Positions 1 through 9,262 of a stretch of DNA of 64,000 nucleotides are shown one piece after another. Both the position numbers and the translations under genes were made by a program. The DNA is from Actinoplanes regularis (lineage in GTDB: Bacteria; Actinomycetota; Actinomycetes; Mycobacteriales; Micromonosporaceae). The notes beneath the pieces are model-generated. The model did no database searches. It had not been told where the DNA came from and worked only from the letters and a program-made list of their open reading frames with translations. Within the stretch, counting starts at the first letter, position 1. Every line of letters begins with the position of its first letter. The stretch spans positions 1 through 64,000 of the forward strand of contig NZ_FZNR01000016.1 in NCBI RefSeq assembly GCF_900188005.1, written 5' to 3'.

Positions 1-220
1 ACACTAGACCGCGAGATCTTGGAAGGATTTCCGTCAGGACGGCCGCTCCGAGCCCCTCACAGGTCTCGTTCGCTCGCCCGTCTCCCTGGCGGCTTCGAAA
101 ACATTACTCGCCGATGCCCGCAACTCCAAACCGACACGCCTGAGACGGCCATCACACCGAAATATCGACTCTATTGCTCAGATTTCGGCGGACGTCCGGC
201 CCACAACGGGAGCGCGGAGG
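1..220. other. Intergenic region at window edge
   Basis: I see no convincing gene here. The stretch is less GC-rich than its surroundings near positions 150-190, and short reading frames crossing it have no recognisable composition or ribosome site. It may hold the promoter of the gene at 221; GGGAG at 208-212 is the likely ribosome binding site of that gene. Confidence 0.4.
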
Positions 221-892
221 GTGCGCACCTGGCGTATAACGAGCAGCATGCGCACTAACGAGCTGGCCGAGATGTTGCGAGAGGTGCCGGGCACCGAGGT
301 GACCGTCGGCCCAGGCCTCGTCACGGTGCACATCCCGGCGATCGGTGACACCTTCCAGATCGCCTTCCGCAACGTCCTGGACGCCGACTGGGTGCACGTG
401 CCGACCGGAGAGCCGGCGGTGCAGGTGGACCTCCGGCGCAAGCACGAGTCACTCCCCCTGATCGTCACCGTCGACGACGTCGTCTTCACCCCGGCGTACG
501 CGGATGATCTGATCGAGCCCGAGGACGGGGTGCTGGTCCCGGCGATGCCCAATCTGATCGCCTACTCCGAGATGCACCGCGACGTCCGAGCCCTCGGACA
601 GGCTCTCGACGACCCGGATTTCACGCTCGACGACGAGGTTCTCGCCGCGACCCTCACCGCGCACCGCTGTTTCCTGGCCGGGGCGATGCGGATCGGCCTC
701 TGGCCGGTACGGGTGGCGGCCTGGTGGGAGTACACGTCGGCGCGCTCCGCGGGACGGGTCACGATGGCCCGATTCCGCAGCGACCCCCAGTGGGATCAAC
801 TGATGGACGGCGTCCGGGAAGCCCGCCAGCACACCCGGCAAAGGGAGCCCGGCCAGCACGCCGAGCAGAACGGCATCCGGGCGATCCGCTGA
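221..892 (+). CDS. Hypothetical soluble protein
   Basis: I do not recognise this 223-residue protein. It is acidic and soluble-looking, with no signal peptide or membrane segment, and codon use is typical of the genome. The GTG at 221 has GGGAG eight bases upstream; an in-frame ATG at 248 (MRTNELAEM) is the alternative and lacks a good ribosome site. The middle holds beta-like segments (EVTVGPGLVTVHIPAIGDTF) and the C-terminal third is helical and basic. It stands alone and converges on the sulfur operon, sharing the hairpin at 903-935. Confidence 0.6.
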   Translation: MRTWRITSSMRTNELAEMLREVPGTEVTVGPGLVTVHIPAIGDTFQIAFRNVLDADWVHVPTGEPAVQVDLRRKHESLPLIVTVDDVVFTPAYADDLIEPEDGVLVPAMPNLIAYSEMHRDVRALGQALDDPDFTLDDEVLAATLTAHRCFLAGAMRIGLWPVRVAAWWEYTSARSAGRVTMARFRSDPQWDQLMDGVREARQHTRQREPGQHAEQNGIRAIR

Positions 893-902
893 AGCCGCAC
901 AC

Positions 903-935
903 TGCCGCCCGGCACCGCAGAGGCACCGGGCGGCA
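903..935. terminator. Bidirectional hairpin terminator
   Basis: TGCCGCCCGG at 903-912 pairs perfectly with CCGGGCGGCA at 926-935, leaving a 13-base loop. It sits between the convergent stop codons at 892 and 945 and so can end both transcripts. There is no clear T-run, as is common in high-GC actinobacteria. Confidence 0.6.
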
Positions 936-944
936 ACGTACGGA

Positions 945-2285
945 TCAGACGGGAATCGGCGTCGACGCCCGCCGGTTCGCCGGACGCGGCAGACCGTAGT
1001 GCTCGCGCAGCGTCCGCCCGGTGTATTCGGTCCGGAACAGACCCCGCTCCTGAAGGATCGGCACCACCAGGTCCACGAATTCGGTCAGGCCGGACGGCAA
1101 CACCGGCGGCATGATGTTGAACCCGTCCGCCGCACCGGCCTCGAACCATTCCTGGATCGCGTCCGCGACCTGGACCGGCGTACCGGCGAAGGTGAGATGC
1201 CCACGCCCGCCACCGAACCGGGCGATGATCTCCCGAACCGTCAGGTTCTCCCGGCGACCGAGTTTGACCAGCAGGGTGCGCCGACTCTTGTGCCCCTCCA
1301 GCTCATCCTCCTCCGGCAGGTTCGCGGGAAGCTGCTCGTCCAGCCGCAGTTCCTCCGGAGCGACCCCGAGCAGGTCGGCGAGCTGCGGCAACGCGTACTC
1401 GGGCCGGATCAGCCCGTTCAGGACGGCTTCCTTCTCCCGCGCCTCCGCCTCCGTCGAGCCGATGACCGGAACGATGCCCGGCAGGATCTTGACGTGGTCC
1501 GGATCCCGGCCGTGTTCGGCGGCGCGCCGCTTCAGGTCGTCGTAGAACTCCTGCGCGTCCGCGAGCGTCTGGTGCGCGGTGAACACGGCCTCCGCGTAGC
1601 GGGCGGCGAAGTTCCGTCCGTTCTCGGAGGAGCCGGCCTGGACCAGGACCGGGTGGCCCTGCGCGGAGCGCGGAACATTGAGCGCCCCGGCGACCCGGTA
1701 GAACCGGCCCTCGTGCTCCGGCGGGTAGATCTTGTCGGAGTCGCCCCAGACGCCGTTCTCCTTGTCGGCGAGCACGGCGTCGTCGGCCCAGGAGTCCCAG
1801 AGCTTGAGCGAGACGTCGACGAACTCGGCGGCGCGCTCGTAGCGCTCCTTGTGGGCGGGCAGGTGGTCGAGGTTGAAGTTGCGGGCCGCGTCCAGGCCCG
1901 CGGTGGTGACGATGTTCCAGCCGGCCCGGCCGCCGCTGACGATGTCCAGCGACGCGAAGCGCCGGGCCAGGTTGTACGGCTCGTTGTAGGTGGTGGAGGC
2001 GGTGGCGATCAGGCCGATCCGCTCGGTCGCCCCGGCCAGCGCGGTGAGCACGACGGTCGGTTCGAGGACGCCGGCGGGGCGGCGTCCGACCTGGTTCCAG
2101 AGCACCGGGCCGTCGGCGAGGAAGACCGAGTCGAGCTTTCCGCGTTCGGCGGTCCGGGCGAGGTTCTTGAAGTGCTCGACGTCGAGGTCGGCGTACGGGT
2201 CGGTCTCCGGGAGGCGCCAGGCGGCCTCGTGGTGCCCGACGCTCATCAGGAACGCGTTGAGGTGCAGTTGCCGCTTCGTGGTCAT
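945..2285 (-). CDS. NtaA/SnaA/DszA-type flavin monooxygenase (LLM class)
   Basis: This 446-residue protein matches the luciferase-like monooxygenases of the NtaA/SnaA/DszA/SfnG group, which use FMNH2 from a partner reductase to oxidise sulfur- or nitrogen-containing organics. Visible hallmarks are the start QLHLNAFLMSVGHHEAAWR, then SVFLADGP, SGGRAGWNIVTT and PVLVQAGSSENGR, and the length is normal for the group. It is the last gene of the sulfur operon, one base after the TauD-type gene, so translation is probably coupled. The context suggests C-S bond cleavage to free sulfite. The exact substrate is unknown, and no flavin reductase gene lies alongside. Confidence 0.88.
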   Translation of the reverse strand: MTTKRQLHLNAFLMSVGHHEAAWRLPETDPYADLDVEHFKNLARTAERGKLDSVFLADGPVLWNQVGRRPAGVLEPTVVLTALAGATERIGLIATASTTYNEPYNLARRFASLDIVSGGRAGWNIVTTAGLDAARNFNLDHLPAHKERYERAAEFVDVSLKLWDSWADDAVLADKENGVWGDSDKIYPPEHEGRFYRVAGALNVPRSAQGHPVLVQAGSSENGRNFAARYAEAVFTAHQTLADAQEFYDDLKRRAAEHGRDPDHVKILPGIVPVIGSTEAEAREKEAVLNGLIRPEYALPQLADLLGVAPEELRLDEQLPANLPEEDELEGHKSRRTLLVKLGRRENLTVREIIARFGGGRGHLTFAGTPVQVADAIQEWFEAGAADGFNIMPPVLPSGLTEFVDLVVPILQERGLFRTEYTGRTLREHYGLPRPANRRASTPIPV

Positions 2286-2286
2286 G

Positions 2287-3183
2287 TCACTGCACCCGCG
2301 GGGTGTAGTGGGTGGCCTCGTCGCCTTCGAGGATGTAGCTCTTCGTCCCGTCGACGCCGACCGGGATGTCGCCGGCCACGGTCACCCGGTGCAGCTTGCG
2401 GGCCAGGTCGCCGTAGTCGTCGGCGGCGTAGTGCTGGGTCGTGCGGTTGTCCCAGACCACCAGGTCGCCGACCTGCCACTTGTGCCGCAGGGTGTTCTCC
2501 GGGCGGGTGACGTAGTGCTGGAGCAGGCGCAGGATGTCCCGGGACTCGGTCCTGGAGAGACCGATGACGCCGGTCACGAAGTTGCCGATGAACAGGTTCG
2601 GCTCGCCGGAGTCCGGGTTGACCCGGACGACCGGGTGCGCGGTGCGGTACCGGGTGGAGACGAAGACCTTGTGGTACTCCTCGACCTCGGCGGAGCGGAA
2701 CTGCGGGTGCTCGGCGTAGTCGTACGCGTTGGAGTGCTCGGCCCACAGCCGGTCGGCCAGGACGCGCAGGTGTTCGGGCAGGTCCCGGTACGCGGCGGCG
2801 GTGTTGGCGAAGAGCGTGTCGCCGCCGTACTCCGGGATGACCAGGCTGCGCAGCGTGGTGGCCTTGGGCGGGGCGACCACGAAGGTGACGTCGGTGTGCC
2901 ACGCGTTGGCCCGGGCCCCCTCGGCGCCGGCCACCTCGAGCACGTTGGCCTGGCCGTCGACGGACGGGACGGTCGGGTGCGCGAGGGTCAGCTCGCCGAA
3001 GATCGAGGCGAAGCGCTGGTGCTGCTCGTCGTCCAGGTGTTGGTCGCGGAAGACCAGCACCTTGTGTTCGACCAGGGCGTCGTGGATCGCCTTCGCGTCC
3101 GTCTCGTCGACGGGAAGCTTGAGGTCGACGCCGGAGACCGTCGCTCCGATCCGCCCACCGAGGCGCTTGATGTCGATGCTCAT
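2287..3183 (-). CDS. TauD/AtsK-type Fe(II)/2-oxoglutarate dioxygenase
   Basis: A 298-residue taurine dioxygenase or alkylsulfatase family enzyme. The iron triad is visible: His96 and Asp98 in NAWHTDVTF and His251 in NRTTQHYA, with Arg266 in KLHRVTV to bind 2-oxoglutarate; spacing matches E. coli TauD (99, 101, 255, 270). Such enzymes hydroxylate the carbon next to a sulfonate or sulfate ester, releasing sulfite or sulfate. It sits between the transporter permease and the flavin monooxygenase in one transcription unit. Whether the substrate is taurine, another sulfonate or an alkyl sulfate cannot be told from sequence. Confidence 0.92.
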   Translation of the reverse strand: MSIDIKRLGGRIGATVSGVDLKLPVDETDAKAIHDALVEHKVLVFRDQHLDDEQHQRFASIFGELTLAHPTVPSVDGQANVLEVAGAEGARANAWHTDVTFVVAPPKATTLRSLVIPEYGGDTLFANTAAAYRDLPEHLRVLADRLWAEHSNAYDYAEHPQFRSAEVEEYHKVFVSTRYRTAHPVVRVNPDSGEPNLFIGNFVTGVIGLSRTESRDILRLLQHYVTRPENTLRHKWQVGDLVVWDNRTTQHYAADDYGDLARKLHRVTVAGDIPVGVDGTKSYILEGDEATHYTPRVQ

Positions 3184-3198
3184 GGGGTGTAGCCCTTC

Positions 3199-3996
3199 TT
3201 AGTTGGTGCGCCAGGTCGAGAAGTGGCGCTCGGTGAGGATCAGGAGCTGGTTCACGATCAGGCCGATGCCGGAGATGGTGATGATTCCGGCGTACATCTC
3301 GGGGACCGCGAAGTTGAACTGCGCGTAGTTGATGAGGTAGCCCAGGCCGGCCTTGGCGCCGACCATCTCGGCGGCGATCAGGATCAGGATCGAGTACGCC
3401 CCGGCCAGGCGGATGCCGGTGAAGATGGTGGGCACCGCGGCGGGCAGGATCACCTTCTGGAACAGGCGCAGGGAGCCGAGGCCGAGCGAGCGCGCCGACT
3501 TGATCAGCAGCGGGTCGACGGTGCGGACGCCGCTGACCGTGTTGAGCAGGATGGGCCAGGCGCAGGCGTACAGGATGATCGCGATCTTGGAGGTTTCGCC
3601 GAGGCCCAGGATCAGCACGAAGACCGGCAGGATGGCCAGTGCGGCGGTGTTGCGGAAGACCTCGAGCAGCGGGCTGAGCAGGTTGGCGACCGGTTGGTAC
3701 CAGCCGATCAGCAGGCCGAGCGGGATGGCGACGGCGATCGCGAGACCGAAGCCGGCCAGCGAGCGGGTCAGGCTGGCCTGGGTGTGTTCGAGCAGTTCAC
3801 CCGAGCGCAGCAGGTCCCACCAGGCCACCAGGACCTCGGAGAGCGGCGGCAGGAAGGTCGAGTCGACCACGCCGAGCCGGGGGAGGGTCTCCCAGACGGC
3901 GGCGAGCAGCAGGATCCCGGCCGACTTGGTGATCGCGGACCGGAAGAACCGCCCCACCCGGATCGCCGGTACGGCCGGCAGGGAGATGCTAACCAC
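3199..3996 (-). CDS. ABC transporter permease, SsuC/TauC type
   Basis: A 265-residue inner-membrane permease with about six transmembrane helices and the binding-protein-dependent signature near EVFRNTAALAILPVFVLILG and the coupling loop around KSARSLGLGSLRLFQKVILP. It would pair with the ATPase encoded just upstream in the operon, whose 3' end it overlaps by eight bases. The GTG start at 3996 follows GGAGG. Family membership indicates sulfonate, taurine or nitrate import; the TauD and flavin monooxygenase neighbours favour organosulfur. Confidence 0.9.
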   Translation of the reverse strand: MVSISLPAVPAIRVGRFFRSAITKSAGILLLAAVWETLPRLGVVDSTFLPPLSEVLVAWWDLLRSGELLEHTQASLTRSLAGFGLAIAVAIPLGLLIGWYQPVANLLSPLLEVFRNTAALAILPVFVLILGLGETSKIAIILYACAWPILLNTVSGVRTVDPLLIKSARSLGLGSLRLFQKVILPAAVPTIFTGIRLAGAYSILILIAAEMVGAKAGLGYLINYAQFNFAVPEMYAGIITISGIGLIVNQLLILTERHFSTWRTN

Positions 3997-4777
3997 GGGA
4001 GGCCTCCAGTTCCTGGTTGCGGGCCCGGCTGACCTCGTCGCGCAGCAGGCTCCAGATCTCGTGCCGGTAGTGCGCGAACTCCGGGTCGGAGCGCAGGTCC
4101 TCGGTGGCCGACCGGGCGTCGATCGGCACGTCCACGACCTGCTTGATCCGTCCGGGGCGGGACGTCATCACGGCGACCCGCTGTCCCAGGTAGACGGCCT
4201 CCTCGATGCCGTGGGTGATGAAGACGACGGTCTTGCCGGTCTTCTCCCAGATCTTCAGCAGCTCGTCCTGCAGCCCGTCGCGGGTCTGCGCGTCGAGGGC
4301 GGCGAACGGCTCGTCCATGAGCAGCACGTCCGGGTCGAAGGCGAGGCTGCGGGCGATGGCGACGCGCTGTTTCATGCCGCCGGAGAGCTCGTGCGGGTAG
4401 CGGTCGTGGAAGCCGGCGAGGCCGACCAGATCCAGGTATTCGCGGGCCCGTTCGGCGCGCTCGCGGCGGGGCACCCGCTTGGCTTCCAGGCCGAACTCGA
4501 CGTTGCCCTGGGCGGTGCGCCACGGGAGGAGGGCGTACTGCTGGAAGACCACGCCGCGGTCCAGGCCGGGGCCGGTGACCGGCTCCCCGTCGACCAGGAT
4601 CCGGCCGCTGGTCGGTTCGGCGAGGCCGCCGAGCAGGTCGAGCAGGGTGGACTTGCCGCAGCCGCTGGGCCCGACGATGACCAGGAACTCGCCCTCCTGC
4701 ACCGACAGGTCGACACCCTGGAGAGCGGTCACGCCGCGGAACTTCTTACCGACGTTGTCGAAGACGATCTTCATCAT
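3989..4777 (-). CDS. ABC transporter ATP-binding protein, SsuB/TauB type
   Basis: A 262-residue ATPase with all motifs: Walker A GPSGCGKST, signature LSGGMKQR, Walker B VLLMDEPFAALD and switch histidine FITHGIEEA. It energises the permease downstream. Two adjacent ATG codons (4777 and 4774) are possible starts; the first overlaps the stop of the binding-protein gene, so the three transporter genes form a translationally coupled chain. Confidence 0.92.
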   Translation of the reverse strand: MMKIVFDNVGKKFRGVTALQGVDLSVQEGEFLVIVGPSGCGKSTLLDLLGGLAEPTSGRILVDGEPVTGPGLDRGVVFQQYALLPWRTAQGNVEFGLEAKRVPRRERAERAREYLDLVGLAGFHDRYPHELSGGMKQRVAIARSLAFDPDVLLMDEPFAALDAQTRDGLQDELLKIWEKTGKTVVFITHGIEEAVYLGQRVAVMTSRPGRIKQVVDVPIDARSATEDLRSDPEFAHYRHEIWSLLRDEVSRARNQELEASRG

Positions 4778-5796
4778 GCCGCACCGCCGGCGGCCGCGTT
4801 GTACTGGTTGGTGAAGAGGTCAGTGGCCTTGACGTCCTTGCCCTTGAGCTCGCCGGTCCCGTTCAGCCACTCGATCCAGGTGCTGAACTCCTTCTCGGCG
4901 ATCACGCCGCCCTTGCCGTTGACCCCGTAGCTCTTCCAGTACTGCAGCTGGCTGTCGTCCTCGTTGCGGGCCCGCTTCTTGAGGATCTCCCGGAACCGCT
5001 CGATGACCTGCTCCCGCGGCGTGCTGCGGGACCAGTCGAGGGCCTTGCCGACGCCGGTGACGAAGGTCTTGACGGTGTCCGGGTTCTTCTTGATGAAGTC
5101 GTCGCGCAGCACGTAGCTGCCGGCGGTGAACGGTCCGAGCAGCTCGAAGTCGGTGTAGAGCGGGTGGATGCCGCCGTGATCGAGGGCCTTGTCGCGCAGG
5201 GTGCCGCTGAGCGCGGCCACGTCGATCTGCTTCTGCCGCAGCGACTGCTCGGTGTTCACCGGCGGCACCACGACCAGCTCGACCTGGGCGATCTCGTCGG
5301 GGGTGAGGCCGGCCCGGGTCAGGTAGGTCTTGGTGATCGCCTCGGAGTGCGCCCCCAGAGTGTTGACGCCGATCTTCTTGCCGATCAGGTCCCGGGCGGT
5401 CTTGATCGGGCTGCCGTCGAGCACGAAGTAGCCGATGTAGCTGTCCTTGTCGACGCCGTAGTAGCCGACCACCGCCGTGATCGGCGCCCGGTTCGCGGAG
5501 AGCTTGACGATCGCGCCGTTGAACGCGCCGCCGAAGTCGATGTCGCCGGTGGTGGCAGCCTGGATGTCCTGTGGGCCGGAGATCGTGTTGCCGATCCACT
5601 TGAGCTTCACGTCGCCGAGGTAGCCGAGGTCCTCGGCGAGCTCGGCCGGCGTCACGGTGCCCACGCTGCCCTGATATCGCAGCTCGGTGGCCTGCTTGCC
5701 GGAGGCTGCGGCGTCACCGTCGCCGCATGCGGAGAGTCCGGCGGCGGTGAGGACCGCGGCGCCGAAGAGGGCGAGGGCGGATCGGCGGGTGGTCAT
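4774..5796 (-). CDS. Sulfonate/taurine-type ABC substrate-binding lipoprotein (SsuA-like)
   Basis: A 340-residue extracytoplasmic binding protein of the SsuA/TauA/NMT1 fold. The N-terminus is a lipoprotein signal (RRSALALFGAAVLTAAG then lipobox LSAC, Cys24), with the mature protein starting at a low-complexity GDGDAAASG linker. The ATG at 5796 is preferred over an upstream in-frame ATG at 5817 because GAGGAG lies six bases before it. It captures the substrate for the neighbouring permease and ATPase. It is the first enzyme-sized gene after the cysteine leader peptide, 161 bases downstream of the leader's stop. Confidence 0.9.
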   Translation of the reverse strand: MTTRRSALALFGAAVLTAAGLSACGDGDAAASGKQATELRYQGSVGTVTPAELAEDLGYLGDVKLKWIGNTISGPQDIQAATTGDIDFGGAFNGAIVKLSANRAPITAVVGYYGVDKDSYIGYFVLDGSPIKTARDLIGKKIGVNTLGAHSEAITKTYLTRAGLTPDEIAQVELVVVPPVNTEQSLRQKQIDVAALSGTLRDKALDHGGIHPLYTDFELLGPFTAGSYVLRDDFIKKNPDTVKTFVTGVGKALDWSRSTPREQVIERFREILKKRARNEDDSQLQYWKSYGVNGKGGVIAEKEFSTWIEWLNGTGELKGKDVKATDLFTNQYNAAAGGAA

Positions 5797-5802
5797 GGTG
5801 AG

Positions 5803-5848
5803 CTCCTCAGGGGTCATCGGACGGCCGCCAGCGGCGGTCGCCGAGAAG
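5803..5848 (-). promoter_or_regulatory. Possible Shine-Dalgarno sequestering helix before the binding-protein gene
   Basis: On the minus-strand transcript CUUCUC (5843-5848) can pair completely, with one G-U, with the GAGGAG ribosome site (5803-5808) of the binding-protein gene. A small CCGCC/GGCGG hairpin lies between them. This would allow the translation state of the upstream leader peptide to control access to the ribosome site. It is a paper fold only. Confidence 0.3.
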
Positions 5849-5957
5849 AAAGATCGGAAAATGCGGATTTGTGTACGGCCACAGCGAGGTAGACGCGGCT
5901 GGGGCTGTACGGAGGTGTCCAGGGCGGCGGGGGGCGGAGCGCTTCGCCGTCAGACGC

Positions 5958-6029
5958 TCAACAGGCGCAGGTGCACACCCGGAGGTAGTCGACGAAGCGG
6001 CGGCGCGTGAGGCGCTTGTCTCGCTTCAT
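5958..6029 (-). CDS. Cysteine-rich leader peptide (attenuator uORF)
   Basis: A 23-codon ORF starting ATG at 6029 and ending TGA at 5958. It carries the conserved core LTRRRFVDYLR followed by CTCAC at the C-terminus, so three of the last five codons are cysteine. Actinobacterial leader peptides of this pattern precede sulfur-assimilation genes, where ribosome stalling at Cys codons signals cysteine shortage. The -10 hexamer TACGTT ends seven bases before the ATG, so the message is predicted to be leaderless, with transcription starting at or next to the A. It lies 161 bases upstream of the binding-protein gene of the organosulfur operon. Confidence 0.85.
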   Translation of the reverse strand: MKRDKRLTRRRFVDYLRVCTCAC

Positions 6030-6036
6030 GCCTAGA

Positions 6037-6065
6037 AACGTAAACGGCCTACGACGTCACGTCAG
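6037..6065 (-). promoter_or_regulatory. Promoter of the sulfur operon
   Basis: On the minus strand CTGACG (-35, 6060-6065) and TACGTT (-10, 6037-6042) are separated by 17 bases, an acceptable actinobacterial housekeeping promoter. The start point predicted seven to eight bases downstream coincides with the ATG of the leader peptide. Confidence 0.6.
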
Positions 6066-6071
6066 TACCTT

Positions 6072-6087
6072 TGTGACCCAGGTCACA
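6072..6087. promoter_or_regulatory. CRP/FNR-family operator TGTGA-N6-TCACA
   Basis: TGTGACCCAGGTCACA is a perfect 7-bp inverted repeat with a two-base centre and matches the CRP/GlxR consensus exactly. Its centre is about 50 bases upstream of the predicted transcription start, immediately before the -35, which suits an activator. No CRP-family gene is in the window. Confidence 0.65.
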
Positions 6088-6150
6088 TACATTTCCCATA
6101 GGGTGAGTGGGATATGGCGCACGGATCGGCTATGACCTGCGAAAACACGA

Positions 6151-6182
6151 AAGGGCGGGAGCGCACGTGCGCTCCCGCCCTT
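6151..6182 (-). terminator. Strong hairpin terminator of the Spo0M-like gene
   Basis: A 32-base perfect palindrome: AAGGGCGGGAGCGCAC at 6151-6166 followed by its exact complement to 6182. On the minus strand it is followed by TTTCGTGTTTTC, a T-rich tract. It lies 15 bases after the Spo0M-like stop codon. Confidence 0.85.
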
Positions 6183-6197
6183 GTCAGCTTTTTACCG

Positions 6198-7223
6198 TCA
6201 GTCGTCGCCGAAGTCCTCGAAGACCTCTTCCATCGCCTCGCCGATCACGTAGCCGGCCGCCAGGCCACCCACCGCGCCGAGAACCGCGCCGCCCATGCCG
6301 CTGCCGTGCCCACCGCGGTAGTGGCCGTGGTGGCCATACCCGTGACCGCCGTGGTGGCCGCCGTGGCCGTAACCGGGCGGGGGCGGCGGCGGGTAGCCGG
6401 GAGCGCCGTACGCACCGTGGCCGGGAGCGCCGTAGCCCGGGCGGGACTTGTGCCGGTCGACCGCCTGGCGGACCCAGCCGTCGACCACGGAACGCCAGTC
6501 GGTGGTCTCCGCGTCCTGGTGCGCGACCGTGTAGCGCCCGTAGGTGTCGTGGCCGCTGTGCAGCAGGCCGCCGCGCTTGTCGAACTCCAGCACCACCTCG
6601 ACCTGGTGCGGGCTGGTCACGAACGTCAGCTCGACCTCGTTGACGGAGTGCGCGTACTGCGGGGCGGGCCAGTACTCGATCTCCTGGTAGAACGGGAGGG
6701 TCTGGTGGACGCCGTAGATCTGCCCGTGCTCCAGGTCGGCCGACTTGAAGCGGAACCCGAGCTGGCCGAACGCGTCCATGATCTTCTGCTGGATCGGCAG
6801 CGGGTGGACGTAGACCGGGTCGAGGTCGCCCTTGTCCAGCGCCCGGGCGATGGAGACCTCGGTGCGCACACCCATCACCATGCCGCGCAGCGGCTGCCCG
6901 TACGCCGTGGTGATCGGGGTCTCCCACGGCATGTCGATGCGGAACGGGATGGACATCTGCTGACCCGGGTGGATCCGCGTCGGCCCGGCCACGGTGATCC
7001 GGTAGAAGTCGCCGGTGGCCGAGTAGTCACCGCCGCCGCCCTCCACCTCCATCCGGGTGACCAGGGCGAGCGTGATGTGCTCGATGTCCGCTTCCTGCGT
7101 GCCGCCGGTCAGGTTGACCTGGCCGGTCAGCGGTGCGCCCGGATAGGTGCTCGGGTTGGCCAGCACGGTATCGACGCTCGGACCGCCGACTCCGAGGGCG
7201 CCCAGCAACTTCTTGAAGACCAC
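6198..7223 (-). CDS. spo0M: Spo0M-like arrestin-fold sporulation protein
   Basis: A 341-residue protein with a SpoOM domain over roughly residues 1-235, recognisable from FKKLLGALGVGGPSVDTVL, PGQQMSIPFRIDMPWETPI and QKIMDAFGQLGFRFKSADLE. The last 90 residues are a Gly/Tyr/Pro/His-rich tail with repeated GHHG and GHGG units and a small hydrophobic Gly-rich end. Spo0M proteins are arrestin-like scaffold proteins linked to sporulation and cell division; the exact job is unsettled. The GTG start at 7223 follows GGAGAGG. It stands as a single transcription unit with its own terminator. The His-rich tail could bind metal. Confidence 0.88.
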   Translation of the reverse strand: MVFKKLLGALGVGGPSVDTVLANPSTYPGAPLTGQVNLTGGTQEADIEHITLALVTRMEVEGGGGDYSATGDFYRITVAGPTRIHPGQQMSIPFRIDMPWETPITTAYGQPLRGMVMGVRTEVSIARALDKGDLDPVYVHPLPIQQKIMDAFGQLGFRFKSADLEHGQIYGVHQTLPFYQEIEYWPAPQYAHSVNEVELTFVTSPHQVEVVLEFDKRGGLLHSGHDTYGRYTVAHQDAETTDWRSVVDGWVRQAVDRHKSRPGYGAPGHGAYGAPGYPPPPPPGYGHGGHHGGHGYGHHGHYRGGHGSGMGGAVLGAVGGLAAGYVIGEAMEEVFEDFGDD

Positions 7224-7438
7224 TATGCCTCTCCTGTGCTCCTGCTAACCCGGCTTCCCCGGCAATCTAACAACGGCGGCTGAACAGAGGCTGGGAACAC
7301 CTCTCAGCAGCCGGACGTGCACGGCAGCGTAGGACCGTCGTGCAAGCTCACGGGCCAGTCTCGATCCATCGCCGCGCCGATGTCACGGCTGTCCACGGAT
7401 CAAGTCACCCGGACGGGGTCGTTGAAAACCTTGAAAAG

Positions 7439-7480
7439 CGAAAGGGCGGCTTATTCCGTACGAAATAAGCCGCCCTTTCG
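7439..7480 (-). terminator. Strong hairpin terminator of mdh
   Basis: CGAAAGGGCGGCTTATT (7439-7455) pairs perfectly with AATAAGCCGCCCTTTCG (7464-7480) around an eight-base loop. On the minus strand a CTTTTC tract follows. It begins four bases after the mdh stop and resembles the terminator at 6151-6182 in its AAAGGGCGG foot. Confidence 0.9.
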
Positions 7481-7484
7481 ATGA

Positions 7485-9245
<1,761 letters not shown>

Positions 9246-9262
9246 TCAGGGGTGGCCGGCCG

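Noticed and set aside
19-258. An 79-codon frame on the plus strand at the window edge
   Set aside because: It has no ribosome site, an amino-acid mix typical of random GC-rich frames, and overlaps the more plausible gene at 221.
999-2510. A 503-codon frame antisense to the flavin monooxygenase
   Set aside because: Its Arg/Gly/Val-rich translation is the usual shadow of a GC-rich gene on the other strand.
6151-7480. Treating the two AAAGGGCGG-footed hairpins as a dispersed mobile repeat
   Set aside because: Each lies directly after a stop codon with a T-rich tract on the right strand; terminator function explains the similarity.
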